DNA from: JAAXHH01 sp965248395
GTDB taxonomy: Bacteria > JAAXHH01
Length of the DNA stretch: 64,000 nt
Assembly (NCBI GenBank): GCA_965248395.1
Contig: OZ252103.1
Span: 2,356,001 to 2,420,000, forward strand
Direction of reading: 5' to 3'
Under the pieces are notes generated by a model. The model ran no database searches and was not told the DNA's origin. It saw only the letters and a list, made by a program, of their open reading frames with translations. Positions within the stretch are counted from its first letter, which is position 1; every line of letters begins with the position of its first letter. Positions 16,827 through 26,810 of the stretch are shown in pieces. The position numbers and the translations under genes were made by a program.

Positions 16827-17819
16827 ATGGCCATGCGACACAGGATCCTGGGAAAAACAGAAATCCAGGTCAGCGAGATCGGACTCGGCGGATTGTTTGT
16901 TTCATCCATAGGTTCGGATCGCGCCGAGGCTGTGCGGGCGGTTCGACGCGGACTGGAACTGGGCATAAACTGTATTGACACGGCACCGTCGTACCACGAT
17001 TCGGAGGAAGTGCTGGGCCAGGCCCTGGAAGGTATGGATCAGCCCTATGTCCTGTCGACTAAGCTGGGTGGGCGTCCCTATCCCTTCGAACCCCGTGACA
17101 AGGACCAGTTGCGGCAGTCCTTGGAGTCCAGCCTGGAAATGCTGAAGAGAAACACAATCGATATACTCATGATCCACGAACCGGACCGTCCCGGCCAGTA
17201 TGACTGGTACACGGATTGGGAGAAGTTTCACGGACCCGTGTGCGAACTGCTCGCGGAATTGAAGTCCGAAGGTATAATCCGTCACACCGGCCTTGGAGGG
17301 ACCACGGCGTATACGCTGCCCGCCATCATGGCGACCGGCGCATACGACGTCGTGCTCACGGCATTCAACTACAGCCTGCTATGGCAGGAAGCCCGGCACG
17401 CGGTGATCCCCGAAGCCGTGAAACAGAACATGGGAATCATCGTGGGATCGCCTCTTCAGCAGGGGGCGCTGGCCGCTTGTTACACCGACCAGGTGGAAAA
17501 CGGCGCCCCGTGGTTGTCACCGCCCCGCCGCGAGCAGTTCAAGCGGCTGTACGACCTGGTGGCGGAACTGGGTATGCCCCTTCCGGAATTGGCAATCCGC
17601 TGGGTGATCACCAATCCGTTCATTTCAACGGTACTGTCTGGTTCGAGGTCGGCCGCAGAGGTCGAACAGAATGTCGGTTACGTGGAAGCCGGACCGCTTC
17701 CGGATGCGGTCATGGAACGGGTACAGGAAATCGCGGACCTGGTTCCCTTCCGTCCTTTCGAGGAGCCTTTTGGTCTTCCGTTCGGGAGAGCGTACCGGGG
17801 ACCAGGACCAGCGCGATAG
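16827..17819 (+). CDS. Aldo/keto reductase
   Basis: A 330-residue NADPH-dependent TIM-barrel oxidoreductase. The catalytic tetrad can be placed as Asp and Tyr in CIDTAPSYHDSE, Lys in LSTKLGG and His in MIHEPD. The C-terminal cofactor segment FISTVLSGSRSAAEVEQNV is also present. It resembles the L-fucose/galactose dehydrogenase-like branch of the superfamily, so a sugar substrate is plausible but not shown. The ATG at 16827 (or 16833) precedes the MRHRILGKTEIQVS strand; an ATG at 16797 would give a longer, atypical N-terminus. It is convergent with the tolC-like gene, 12 bases apart. Confidence 0.88.
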   Translation: MAMRHRILGKTEIQVSEIGLGGLFVSSIGSDRAEAVRAVRRGLELGINCIDTAPSYHDSEEVLGQALEGMDQPYVLSTKLGGRPYPFEPRDKDQLRQSLESSLEMLKRNTIDILMIHEPDRPGQYDWYTDWEKFHGPVCELLAELKSEGIIRHTGLGGTTAYTLPAIMATGAYDVVLTAFNYSLLWQEARHAVIPEAVKQNMGIIVGSPLQQGALAACYTDQVENGAPWLSPPRREQFKRLYDLVAELGMPLPELAIRWVITNPFISTVLSGSRSAAEVEQNVGYVEAGPLPDAVMERVQEIADLVPFRPFEEPFGLPFGRAYRGPGPAR

Positions 17820-17831
17820 GAATACCCCACT

Positions 17832-19202
17832 TTAATCGTCCGTTTGAAAGTCCAACAATCCCAGGACGTTCTGAAGCGTCGAGGCGGCCGTGACGTAGTC
17901 GTACTTCGCGGTAACGTGATCAGTCTCGGCCCGCTTGAGTGTGAGTTGCGCATCGATCAGTTCAAGTTGCGTGCTGACACCGCCTTCGTATTGCACCTGC
18001 GCGATGGCCAGACCGCGGCTGGCCAGTTGAATGGTCTCCGCACCTGCTTCTACACGTTCCACCGCTTCGATCACGTTTAGCATGGCCTCGGTGACATCCA
18101 CTTCAATCTGTTTCCTGAGCTGACTTTCGCTGTACCGCGAGCGTTCGAAATCCGCCTGTGCCTGCATGATCCGACCCGTGTTCTGCCTGCCGTCAAAAAC
18201 CGGAAAGGACACGGTGAGCAGCGTATTCCAGCTTCTCGAGAAGTCGCCGAAGGCGAGCGACTTGAAACCAGCGTCGTTTACCTGCGCCTGCATCTGGTAG
18301 CCGGCGGAAAGCGATACGTCGGGACGGTTTTCCCCCCGGGCGAACCGGATCGACGCGTCGTTCATTGCGGCCTGCAATTGCGCCGCTTTCAAGTCAGATC
18401 GGTTCGACAGCGCCTTGTTTACGGCCGTGTCAATGTCGTCCGGTATGCTGGACATATCAACGACAAGATTGCCCGTACACCGGATCCGTACCCGCTGAGG
18501 CAGTCCAGTCATGCGCTTGAGGTTCGCCTTTGAAATGGTGAGTCGGTTCCTGGCCTGGGTGACCGGAGGATGGGCGTTGGTCAATTCCACCTTCGACCTG
18601 AGCACATCGTAGTCGGACACCGTGCCGGCTTCGTAAAACCGCCTGACCCGTTCGTACTGGGCTACCGCGCGATCATACGCCGCCTGGGAAACCTCCACGA
18701 TCGCTTCAGCCAGCAGGACATCGTAGTAACCGGTGTGTACCATGAGCACGATGTTTTCGCGCACGTGTTGCGTGTTGGTTTCCGATATCTGGCGGAAATA
18801 CCGCGCCATCTTCAAACCGGATCCGACCTGTCCACCCCGGTAGATGGTCTGGGAGAGATCGAGTCCGAAGTTGATTACGTTGTCGGTTCCCACCTTGAAC
18901 TGTTGTCCGCCGAAAGTAAACTCCGGCAAGGCCCAGTTCCGGGTAAAGTTACTGTTGAAATCGAGTTGCGGCAGCGCCTCTGAAAAGGCCTCCCTGACCC
19001 GCGCCCGCGCCCGGTCCATCTCGACCCGCGAACTCAACAGGGATTCATTGTTTTTCAAGGCGAGTTCGACGGCCCGTTCGAGCGTAAGGACGATTTCACC
19101 GCCCTGCTGCATGGGTTCTTCGTCCTGCTGTGCCGAAATCGGGGATGTAGTGCCTATAAATAAAAAGAATGCCAACAGAACTTTTATCATACCGCTAATC
19201 AT
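17832..19202 (-). CDS. TolC-family outer-membrane efflux protein
   Basis: A 456-residue exported protein. After a signal peptide (MIKVLLAFFLFIG, predicted cleavage after SISAQ-type residues ~27) come two related long helical repeats, as in TolC/OEP. Each has the NNESLLSSR- or NRSDLKAAQ-like start and a GGQVGS or GGVSTQLELIDAQ loop. It should form the outer-membrane channel of the tripartite pump with the two genes upstream (order in transcription: adaptor, permease, channel). A start at 19238 would overlap the permease gene; the ATG at 19202 has GGAGG 5 bases upstream and leaves a 32-base gap. Confidence 0.88.
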   Translation of the reverse strand: MISGMIKVLLAFFLFIGTTSPISAQQDEEPMQQGGEIVLTLERAVELALKNNESLLSSRVEMDRARARVREAFSEALPQLDFNSNFTRNWALPEFTFGGQQFKVGTDNVINFGLDLSQTIYRGGQVGSGLKMARYFRQISETNTQHVRENIVLMVHTGYYDVLLAEAIVEVSQAAYDRAVAQYERVRRFYEAGTVSDYDVLRSKVELTNAHPPVTQARNRLTISKANLKRMTGLPQRVRIRCTGNLVVDMSSIPDDIDTAVNKALSNRSDLKAAQLQAAMNDASIRFARGENRPDVSLSAGYQMQAQVNDAGFKSLAFGDFSRSWNTLLTVSFPVFDGRQNTGRIMQAQADFERSRYSESQLRKQIEVDVTEAMLNVIEAVERVEAGAETIQLASRGLAIAQVQYEGGVSTQLELIDAQLTLKRAETDHVTAKYDYVTAASTLQNVLGLLDFQTDD

Positions 19203-19234
19203 GTTGTCCTCCGGATTCACCTTGTTGCTTCCGG

Positions 19235-22200
19235 TCAAACCGCCGGCACGGGCTGGTCCATGACAGGTTCGGTATCCCGGCCGCTGCCTTCCTCCTCCGT
19301 CACTTCCCCATCACCGCGTTCGGTCCATCCCGATATGAAATCGTACATCACGGGTACCACGATCAGCGTCAGTACCGTGGCGAAGGTCAGTCCGAAGATT
19401 ACCGCCACCCCCATGGGGCCCCACCACTGCGAACTTTCTCCACCTACTTCAAGGGTCATAGTTATGAAATTGAAACTGAATCCCGTGGTCAGGGGAATGA
19501 GACCGAGGATGGTGGTGATCGCCGTCAACAAAACCGGCCGCAAACGGGTCACACCGCCCTGTACTATCGCTTCCCGTCGACCCAGTCCGCGGCTCCGCAG
19601 TTTTCGAATATAGTCGATCAGCACAATGGCGTTGTTCACGACCACCCCGGCCAGGCTGATTACGCCGATACCGGTCATGATGATGCCGAAAGGCGTTGCC
19701 GTCACGATCAGTCCAAAAAGGACGCCGATGAGGGACAGCACCACGGACATCATGATGATAAAGGGCATGGTGATGGAATTGAACTGCGTGACCAGCACGA
19801 GGGTGATCAGGATCAGGGCGATGAGAAAGGCCTTGGAGAGGAAAGCGGTGGCTTCCTCCTGATCGACGTTCTCACCGGCGTATCGCAAGTCATAGCCCTC
19901 CGGGAGTGTCAGGTCTTCGAGTGCTTCCTGCACGTCCATGAGCACGTCGTTGGCTAGCCGGCCTTCCACGTCGCCTTCTATGGTAAGCACCCGCTCCTGG
20001 TCCTTCCGCTTGATGGAGCCAACTCCGCCCGCCACGCGAGTGCGGGCCAGGGTGATCAGCGAAATCAACTGGTCGTCATGGTTAATATGTATCCGTTCAA
20101 GATCGGCGAATGTGGAACGTTCGGGTTCGGCGAACCGCACCACGATGTCGTATTCTTCCTCCCCTACGCGGAACTTGGAGGCTTCCGTGCCATTGATGGC
20201 CGTACGTACAGCGCGGGCTATCTCTGCGGTGTTCAGTTCGAGCAGGGCGGCCTGTTCACGGTCGATTTCTACTTTCAATTCCGGCTTGCCGGAGTCATAA
20301 TCGTCCTTCAGATCCACCAGCCCAGGTATGTTCTCGATTAGCAGCACGGCTTCCTCGGCCAGCCTGCTGAGCACGGCGAAATCCTCCCCGACGATCTCGA
20401 TGTTTACAGGCGCCGCAGTGGGCGGACCGGGCTGAGGCGTGATGATCTCCACGTCCGCGCCGATAAGATCCTCCATCCGCTTTCTGAGCATTTCCACCGT
20501 CTCGAAGGAGGACTGCTCACGGTCCTGCCTCTCGAGGAAGTCCACGATGATCCTGGACTTGTGCGGCGTCCCCCCGCCTCCCGAGCTGAAATCCTGCGGA
20601 TTCGGAGAGGCCCCTACACTCGCGACGTACTGGCTCATGTCGGGCACGCCCTGGATGAACGCTTCCGCCTGGCGGACAATTTCATCTGAGACATCCAGCT
20701 TGGTGCCAATCGCTGTATTGACGTCGATATAGGCCTGGTTGGGTTCCGTTGACGGGAAGAACTCCACGCCCTTGCCGATCACACCGTAGAGTAAGATCAT
20801 GCCAATGAGCGTACCGAAGGTGACCATCATGACCGAGGTCCGATGCGCCAACGCCCACATGAGAATCCGGCTGTACCGCTGCCGCACGATCATCAACCAC
20901 CGCTGGTCCTGCCGGTTACTGTTAACCGTGAGCAACACGGAGCATACGGTGGGATTGATTATGAGCCCGACGAAAAGGGAGGCCGATAGCGTGATGATCA
21001 GCGTGGCTGGCAGATAGCTCATGAAATCGCCGATGATACCCGGCCAGAACAGCATGGGGGTAAAGGCGCAAAGGGTGGTGAGCGTAGACGTAAACACCGG
21101 CACGGCCACCTCCCCCACGCCTTCGCGGGCGGCACGCATCAACGGAGCTCCTTCCTCGCGATGCCGGTAGATGTTCTCCACGATGACGATAGCGTTATCC
21201 ACGAGCATCCCGAGGGCCAGGATCAGGCTGAACAGCACGACCATGTTCAACGTGTAACCCAGTGCCTCGATCACGATGAAGGAAATGAGCATGGACAGCG
21301 GGATCGCTATGGCCACGAATAGCGCGTTGCGCACGCCCATGAACATGAACAGTACGAAGACCACCAGGATCAACCCCGAAATGATATTGTTTTCCAGGTC
21401 GCTGATCATGGACCGGATGTCCTTGGACTGATCCGCCAGTACAGCCAGGTTTACCGTCTTCGGTAACCGCCCACGCTCTACTTCCAACAGTTCCTTGACC
21501 GCGTCCGCGATCTGTATCAGGTTCTCCCCGCTTCGTTTCTGTACATTCAGGGAGACGCAGGGCAGCCCGTTCAAACGGGCGTAGGTCGCCTCCTCCTTGA
21601 ATCCGAATCGTACCTCCGCCACGTCCTCTATGGCGATGGGTTGTCGATTACGCGTCTTGACGACCAGCGCCCCGATTTCTTCCGGTGTCGTAAATTCGCC
21701 CGGAACCCTGACCGCGTACCTCAGCGTACCGGTCTGGATCGAACCTCCGGGCATGTTCAGGTTTTCCTCACGAATCGTTTCGATGATATCGCCGAGTTCC
21801 AGGCCGTAGTACACCAGTCTGTCAGGATCGACATTGACCTGGACTTCCCGTTCCAGGCCACCGGCCACCGTGACGTCCAACACACCGGGAATCTGTTCCA
21901 TGCGCAGCTCCAGATCTTCCGCGATGTCTTTCAACGTCACGAGGCTGTGTGTGCCGGCGACGTTGATCACCAGGATGGGGATGTCGTCGAAATTGATTTC
22001 CCTGATGGTCGATTCTTCCGCGTCGTCCGGGATTTCGGAACGTGCGAGGTCGACCTCTTCACGGACCTTCTGTAGCGCGTTATTGATGTCTACGTCGGTT
22101 TCGAACTCGATGATTACGGTCGAGATGCCCTCGCTGGAAGTAGAGGATATCTCTTTCACGTTGGGGAGATCTTCGAGGTGTTTCTCAATCGGTTGGGTAA

Positions 22201-22387
22201 CGAGGTTTTCAATGTCCGCGGGAGACACCCCGAAGTAGGGTGTGGCGACGAAGACGATCGGTATGGTGATCGAAGGAGTGGATTCGCGTGGGAGGGACCG
22301 GTAGGACATTAAACCGAGGAAAATGACGGCCCCGGTCATGACGAAAATACTGATCCTGTTACTGATGGCCAGGTCAGAAACTTTCAC
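19235..22387 (-). CDS. RND efflux permease (AcrB/HAE1-like)
   Basis: A 1050-residue proton-driven inner-membrane exporter. It has one N-terminal helix, a large periplasmic loop (~40-330), a helix bundle, a second periplasmic loop (~560-850) and a final helix bundle. The TM4 proton-relay segment reads GMLVDNAIVIVEN, so the Asp-Asp pair of AcrB is Asp-Asn here, as in some other RND subfamilies. TM10 GVVVNNAIVLIDYIRK is conserved. Substrates (drugs, metals, lipids) cannot be deduced. It lies between the adaptor (45-base gap) and the TolC-like gene. Confidence 0.93.
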   Translation of the reverse strand: MKVSDLAISNRISIFVMTGAVIFLGLMSYRSLPRESTPSITIPIVFVATPYFGVSPADIENLVTQPIEKHLEDLPNVKEISSTSSEGISTVIIEFETDVDINNALQKVREEVDLARSEIPDDAEESTIREINFDDIPILVINVAGTHSLVTLKDIAEDLELRMEQIPGVLDVTVAGGLEREVQVNVDPDRLVYYGLELGDIIETIREENLNMPGGSIQTGTLRYAVRVPGEFTTPEEIGALVVKTRNRQPIAIEDVAEVRFGFKEEATYARLNGLPCVSLNVQKRSGENLIQIADAVKELLEVERGRLPKTVNLAVLADQSKDIRSMISDLENNIISGLILVVFVLFMFMGVRNALFVAIAIPLSMLISFIVIEALGYTLNMVVLFSLILALGMLVDNAIVIVENIYRHREEGAPLMRAAREGVGEVAVPVFTSTLTTLCAFTPMLFWPGIIGDFMSYLPATLIITLSASLFVGLIINPTVCSVLLTVNSNRQDQRWLMIVRQRYSRILMWALAHRTSVMMVTFGTLIGMILLYGVIGKGVEFFPSTEPNQAYIDVNTAIGTKLDVSDEIVRQAEAFIQGVPDMSQYVASVGASPNPQDFSSGGGGTPHKSRIIVDFLERQDREQSSFETVEMLRKRMEDLIGADVEIITPQPGPPTAAPVNIEIVGEDFAVLSRLAEEAVLLIENIPGLVDLKDDYDSGKPELKVEIDREQAALLELNTAEIARAVRTAINGTEASKFRVGEEEYDIVVRFAEPERSTFADLERIHINHDDQLISLITLARTRVAGGVGSIKRKDQERVLTIEGDVEGRLANDVLMDVQEALEDLTLPEGYDLRYAGENVDQEEATAFLSKAFLIALILITLVLVTQFNSITMPFIIMMSVVLSLIGVLFGLIVTATPFGIIMTGIGVISLAGVVVNNAIVLIDYIRKLRSRGLGRREAIVQGGVTRLRPVLLTAITTILGLIPLTTGFSFNFITMTLEVGGESSQWWGPMGVAVIFGLTFATVLTLIVVPVMYDFISGWTERGDGEVTEEEGSGRDTEPVMDQPVPAV

Positions 22388-22432
22388 AAAGGAATACTCC
22401 AGTGGATGCCTTTGGCGGAAGTCGCCGTCACG

Positions 22433-23545
22433 CTACATCCTGTCGTTTCTGACCTGAATGGATTCACCGTTCACCAGGTTTCTATGGCCGACGACGATCA
22501 GGGAATCACCTGGCGCCAGCCCTTCGGAAACCAGTACTTGATCACCTGAGATCGACCCCAGGACAATCGGCACGGACCGGGCAACGTTGTTTTCGGCGAC
22601 GAAGACCATCCGGCCCTGGTCCGTGTCGATCACGGCATCCTGGGGAATAACAATCGCCCGGGGTATGTAGTCCTTGACGACTCGGATCGTGACGGCCATT
22701 TCGGGCTTCAGCCTGTGGTCCGGGTTGTCCAGCGTGATTTCAACGGATACGGTACGGTTGTCCGGGTCGAGCGTCGTGCCGATATAGGCTATATCTTCCT
22801 CGATGCTAACCTCCGGGTAAGCCGGAAATGTCAGCGTCGCACGCGTACCTTCCTTGATGTGTTTGAGATGGCGTTCCGGTACACCCGCCACGACCTTGAC
22901 GCGATCGATGTCGACCAGGTCCACCAACTCCCTTCCAGGGGTGGCCAGTTCACCCACTTCCATCTTGCGACTGTCCACCACGCCCGAGATCGGCGCCCGG
23001 ATGACCGTCTTGCTCAAGTAGACCAAGGCCTGGTCATGCCGCGCACGGTCCATGTCGTTACGGAACTTGGTGTCGAGGTACACGGACTCGGCCAGCGCGT
23101 GCTGGTCCAACAGCATTTTCTGGTTTCGCAGCGTAAGGCCGCTGGCGTTCAACGCCGCTTCGGCCTCATCCACGGCCGCTCTGAGCAATTCATCATCCAT
23201 CCGCGCCAGTACGGTGTTCTGCCGCACCGACTGGCCCTTTTCCACTTCGATGGTCTTTAACAGCCCACTGGCTTCGATACTCACCACGACACGACGAAGT
23301 GGTTTGACCTCGCCGACCAGTCTGAGGTGGTTGACGAATTCCCGGGGTTGAACCACCCGGGTGACCACGTTCACGGTCCGCTTTTTCTTCTCGACGGCCG
23401 CTTCGTTGGCGGCGCTGCCGCTTTCACTGCAGCCCGTCGACACCAGTACGCCTGCCAGGCATGCTACCGGTGCGCACCATTTCAATATGCGGAAGATAAT
23501 CAAATACGAACTCCTTAACGATTTAACACTGGTCCAGGCCGCCAT
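22433..23545 (-). CDS. RND periplasmic adaptor (membrane fusion lipoprotein)
   Basis: A 370-residue adaptor. A hydrophobic signal ends in the lipobox LVSTGC (Cys ~39), so it is likely a lipoprotein anchored on the periplasmic side of the inner membrane. Then come the barrel-sandwich half-motif VSIEASGLLKTIEVEKGQSV, an alpha-hairpin (~115-180), the return half-motif IRAPISGVVDSRKMEVGE, a beta-barrel and a membrane-proximal domain. It links the permease to the TolC-like channel. First gene of the three-gene efflux operon, with a 157-base divergent gap to the glycosyltransferase gene. The first Met (23545) is not certain; internal starts near residue 20 would still give a lipobox. Confidence 0.9.
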   Translation of the reverse strand: MAAWTSVKSLRSSYLIIFRILKWCAPVACLAGVLVSTGCSESGSAANEAAVEKKKRTVNVVTRVVQPREFVNHLRLVGEVKPLRRVVVSIEASGLLKTIEVEKGQSVRQNTVLARMDDELLRAAVDEAEAALNASGLTLRNQKMLLDQHALAESVYLDTKFRNDMDRARHDQALVYLSKTVIRAPISGVVDSRKMEVGELATPGRELVDLVDIDRVKVVAGVPERHLKHIKEGTRATLTFPAYPEVSIEEDIAYIGTTLDPDNRTVSVEITLDNPDHRLKPEMAVTIRVVKDYIPRAIVIPQDAVIDTDQGRMVFVAENNVARSVPIVLGSISGDQVLVSEGLAPGDSLIVVGHRNLVNGESIQVRNDRM

Positions 23546-23702
23546 TGTCGCCTTGCCGGGCCGGCCTAAATAACGTAATATCAGTAGAACCTGTCAAGTA
23601 CATCTATACCACGCAGGAACGGGGTTCATTCAAAAAACCGTAGTTCGATTTAGATGTCGTGTCCTTTGTTAGGAATCCGCGCCGCGCTTACGCTGAAACT
23701 CC

Positions 23703-24917
23703 ATGTGGAAACTTTTCAACGACTTCGCGTACCGTGTCTATTTCTCGTACAGAAACCGCGGATTGCGCAACCGGGCCATCGAATGGCCGGTTCCTGTCCT
23801 GCCCAGGGTGAACGCAGAACCCCGGCCCGTACTGTACGTAGCGTGGGGCCGGATCGGGGACGTGGTGCTGGCCACGGGGCACCTGAAACGGTTGCGCCGG
23901 TGGTTTTACCCCCATCCAGTCTGGCTTCTGGGAAGGTCCCAGGTGAAACCGGTCGTCGAACCGTACGTCGACGCCTTCTTCCCGATTCCTGATCCTGTTG
24001 GGCGGGAAGGTGGACCTGGCATCGGTCCAGCACCGCTCGAGAGCATACTGAACCAATCGTTCAGGTACGTCATCGCAGACGTCCACATGTTCTACGGCGG
24101 CCTGTTCGCCATGGGATCGCTGCTCACCGCGTTGCGAGCCGACCGAAAATTCATCTACGAAGGCTACTACCTGGGAGGAGACCTCGCACCTGAACGACCC
24201 TATCCTGCGGATTTCGAAATCGTACCGAATCACAAAGCGCGGGAAGAAACCGCCACGGAAACCGACGGGAACCATATCCTCGACCACAACGCGTACTATA
24301 TCCGAGATGTGCTCGAACGATGCGGGGTCGAGTCAGATCCCGATGCACGGTGGAGCCCCGACCTGAGTTTCATTGGTTCGGGGATGGAGGAGTGCCGCCG
24401 GTTTGGCCTGGAACCAGGGGAATTCGTGGGTTGGCAGCCCTCCAGCAACAATCCGAGGAAGGACTATCCCCTGTCACTTTGGAAGGAGATCATAGGTGCG
24501 TTTCCGGATCAACTCTTCGTCGCTCTCGTCGAGCCAGGGACGGCTGTTGAACTGGACAGGATTGACTTGCCCAACGTGCGCATACTCGAAACTACCCTGT
24601 CCAAGGTGTTGACGATGATCAAGGAGGCGCGTCTTTTCGTCGGGCTCGATTCGGGTCTGAGCCACATCTCCACGGTGCTGGGCAGGCCCACGGTGTGTGT
24701 ATGCCCGGACAGTCATCTCGGGTACTTTTTCCCCTATCCGGATGCCTACGGCTACCCGAACCTGCATGCCGTTTCCCATCCGGAATACCTCCAATGCAGA
24801 GGTTGTTTCATGACGTGCAGCCACGAACCCCTCACGTCGACGTATTCCCGGGGCGCCCTGTGTCTGCGCACGTTGCCGCCCCATCTGGTAATCGATGCAA
24901 TCAGCGACGCGTTATAG
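23703..24917 (+). CDS. GT9-like glycosyltransferase (heptosyltransferase fold)
   Basis: A 404-residue GT-B glycosyltransferase. The N-terminal half has LYVAWGRIGDVVLATGHLKRL, a good match to the heptosyltransferase start; the C-terminal half has VGWQPSSNNPRKDYPLSLW and LFVGLDSGLSHISTVLGRPTV, the nucleotide-sugar and acceptor-site segments. A Cys-rich tail (CRGCFMTC) follows and could hold a metal or disulfide. It likely adds a sugar to lipopolysaccharide core or another envelope glycan, but donor and acceptor are unknown. It is a single gene whose stop overlaps the end of the convergent esterase gene by 6 bases. Confidence 0.82.
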   Translation: MWKLFNDFAYRVYFSYRNRGLRNRAIEWPVPVLPRVNAEPRPVLYVAWGRIGDVVLATGHLKRLRRWFYPHPVWLLGRSQVKPVVEPYVDAFFPIPDPVGREGGPGIGPAPLESILNQSFRYVIADVHMFYGGLFAMGSLLTALRADRKFIYEGYYLGGDLAPERPYPADFEIVPNHKAREETATETDGNHILDHNAYYIRDVLERCGVESDPDARWSPDLSFIGSGMEECRRFGLEPGEFVGWQPSSNNPRKDYPLSLWKEIIGAFPDQLFVALVEPGTAVELDRIDLPNVRILETTLSKVLTMIKEARLFVGLDSGLSHISTVLGRPTVCVCPDSHLGYFFPYPDAYGYPNLHAVSHPEYLQCRGCFMTCSHEPLTSTYSRGALCLRTLPPHLVIDAISDAL

Positions 24918-26810
24918 GTCCGCGACCGATCTCAGGTCGACCCGGGCGGGGTGGATCAGCGCGATGAGATCCTCGATATCGAAAGATTCCAATAGACCGA
25001 AACAAAAAAGAGACGACATGGATTCATACCGTCCGGGTTCATCGATTAACCGGCGGAGGCTGCTCAGTCCACGGTGCAGAACGACTTCATCCACTTCTCC
25101 GTCATACAGGGCCGAGGCCATGAGGGCAACTACGGAAGACACGGGACCGCAAGTGGTCAAGCCCAGCACGGGCGTTCCCAGGTGGTTCATGACCGCCGCG
25201 AGTTGAGCAACCTGGATACCCAGCATCCTGCCGCCGCTCGATGATACCATCATGGTCCACTGATGCGGGCCCTTGCCCAGTTCGCACGCGCCCTGCATGA
25301 TCAATTCGACCACCAGCGCCGTAGATCCTTCACGCAGGACTTCCTCTACCAGGGTCTCCGCCCCTTTCTGCCCTTCATCCGTTAAGATCAGGCGCGTTTT
25401 TCCGGTGCCGTTTTTCGAAGGAGAGGCTTCCACCACGGGCAGGATCCAACCGCCGTGCAAATGGCAATGGCTGCAAGATACCCGGAAACCGTTGTGGCGC
25501 TTCGAAGACACCGTTACGACCTCTTCGGCCGGAAGGGGCCGGTAACGTAAAACAGATTTCAGGCGATTCCTGCCCGTCTGTTGCCAGCGACGCAGACCGG
25601 ATGACTCCCGCGGCGGTGTCGCGCGTTTCAACCCATCCGCCGCCGACCTGGCCAGGGTAACGAAATCGGCGTTCCCCTCGGGCGTTCCCACGGTCAATTC
25701 CTCTTCAGTGCGCACCTCGCCATCCGATGGTATTTCTTCGTTGCAGACCGGCTCGCCGCTAAGAAAATGATGGTTCAGGAACCGGTAGAATCGTTCCCGG
25801 TGTTCGATGTCGTAGTTGTGGGTTCCCGGGTCGATGTTGTTGTGAAACTGAAACGCCGCATTCCTTCCTAGGGAGACATAGAGCGGTCGAACGGGCTCAA
25901 ATACCGAGGGTTTCGCCCTGGCTGTCTGGAAGCAGCAATCGTCATACTGGTTGTACAGCAGCAGGGCCGGCCGCGGCGCCAGCATGGCCGTAAGCATGGG
26001 ATAGTCGGCCGTCGCGGCCAGGTCCGCGGCGTTTTGTTCGATGTCGCCCCGGTCGGCCGGGTGCTCCACACGGCTGCCCAGATCTATGTATCCGGCGTTG
26101 GGAACTGCCAGGCGCGCCCTCGTGTCCAGGGCGGCAAGGATGATTGTCTGCCAGCCGCCGCCGGACAAACCAGTAACCGCAATGCGCGCGGGATCGACGT
26201 GATCCTGGGTCAACAGCACGTCCAGTGCGCGGTTCATGGCGAGATAGAACACGGCGATGCCGGCGATACCGCAGAGGTCCAGGTAGCTGGAGTTGTTGTG
26301 CTGGTATCCTGGCCCTTGCAGTTCACCGAAACACAGCCATTCGGGATTCAGGGCCACCATGCCCCTCCTGGCCAGGTTGACACATCGTACCTGCTTGTAG
26401 TCCACCGCTTTGCCTGGAGGTCCGACGTGCCCGTTCAAGTTCAGCACGCCCGGAGTTGTTTCCTCCAGGTGATCGGGTTCGTAGAGCAGCGCTGGAATGA
26501 CCAGACCGGGCAATGCCTTGTAGGTCAGCTTGCGAATCCGGTAGCCCTTGCCGGTTTCGATGACCCCCTTCCATTCGATTTCAAGATCTCCCGAACTCCA
26601 TTCGTCGGGAACGCCCTTTAAAATCACCTCCTCCAGCATGGTCCGTCGCAACCGCTCGGCTTCGACTTCCCAGGTCTCGAAATCGGGAAGGCGGAATCCG
26701 GGTAATCGGTCCAGCAGATAGGCCTTCATCGTCTCCACGGTGTGGATTTCCCGGAACGAAGGTGTTGCCTGCAGTTCAGCCATGACAGCAGGCAGGTCGA
26801 TGCCATTCAT
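24912..26810 (-). CDS. Acetyl xylan esterase-like alpha/beta hydrolase, two modules
   Basis: A 632-residue protein. Module one (~70-370) is an alpha/beta hydrolase of the acetyl-xylan-esterase/AB-hydrolase type with nucleophile elbow GLSGGGWQT, an acid-residue strand LLLYNQYDDCCF and a likely catalytic His in PGTHNYDIEHRERFY. Module two (~430-632) resembles the N- and C-terminal parts of such hydrolases, ending in FDIEDLIALIHPARVDL. No second catalytic motif is obvious, so it may be a structural duplicate. No signal peptide is seen, so it is probably cytoplasmic. It overlaps the decayed transglutaminase frame at 26776-26810 and the convergent GT9 gene by 6 bases. Confidence 0.75.
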   Translation of the reverse strand: MNGIDLPAVMAELQATPSFREIHTVETMKAYLLDRLPGFRLPDFETWEVEAERLRRTMLEEVILKGVPDEWSSGDLEIEWKGVIETGKGYRIRKLTYKALPGLVIPALLYEPDHLEETTPGVLNLNGHVGPPGKAVDYKQVRCVNLARRGMVALNPEWLCFGELQGPGYQHNNSSYLDLCGIAGIAVFYLAMNRALDVLLTQDHVDPARIAVTGLSGGGWQTIILAALDTRARLAVPNAGYIDLGSRVEHPADRGDIEQNAADLAATADYPMLTAMLAPRPALLLYNQYDDCCFQTARAKPSVFEPVRPLYVSLGRNAAFQFHNNIDPGTHNYDIEHRERFYRFLNHHFLSGEPVCNEEIPSDGEVRTEEELTVGTPEGNADFVTLARSAADGLKRATPPRESSGLRRWQQTGRNRLKSVLRYRPLPAEEVVTVSSKRHNGFRVSCSHCHLHGGWILPVVEASPSKNGTGKTRLILTDEGQKGAETLVEEVLREGSTALVVELIMQGACELGKGPHQWTMMVSSSGGRMLGIQVAQLAAVMNHLGTPVLGLTTCGPVSSVVALMASALYDGEVDEVVLHRGLSSLRRLIDEPGRYESMSSLFCFGLLESFDIEDLIALIHPARVDLRSVADL

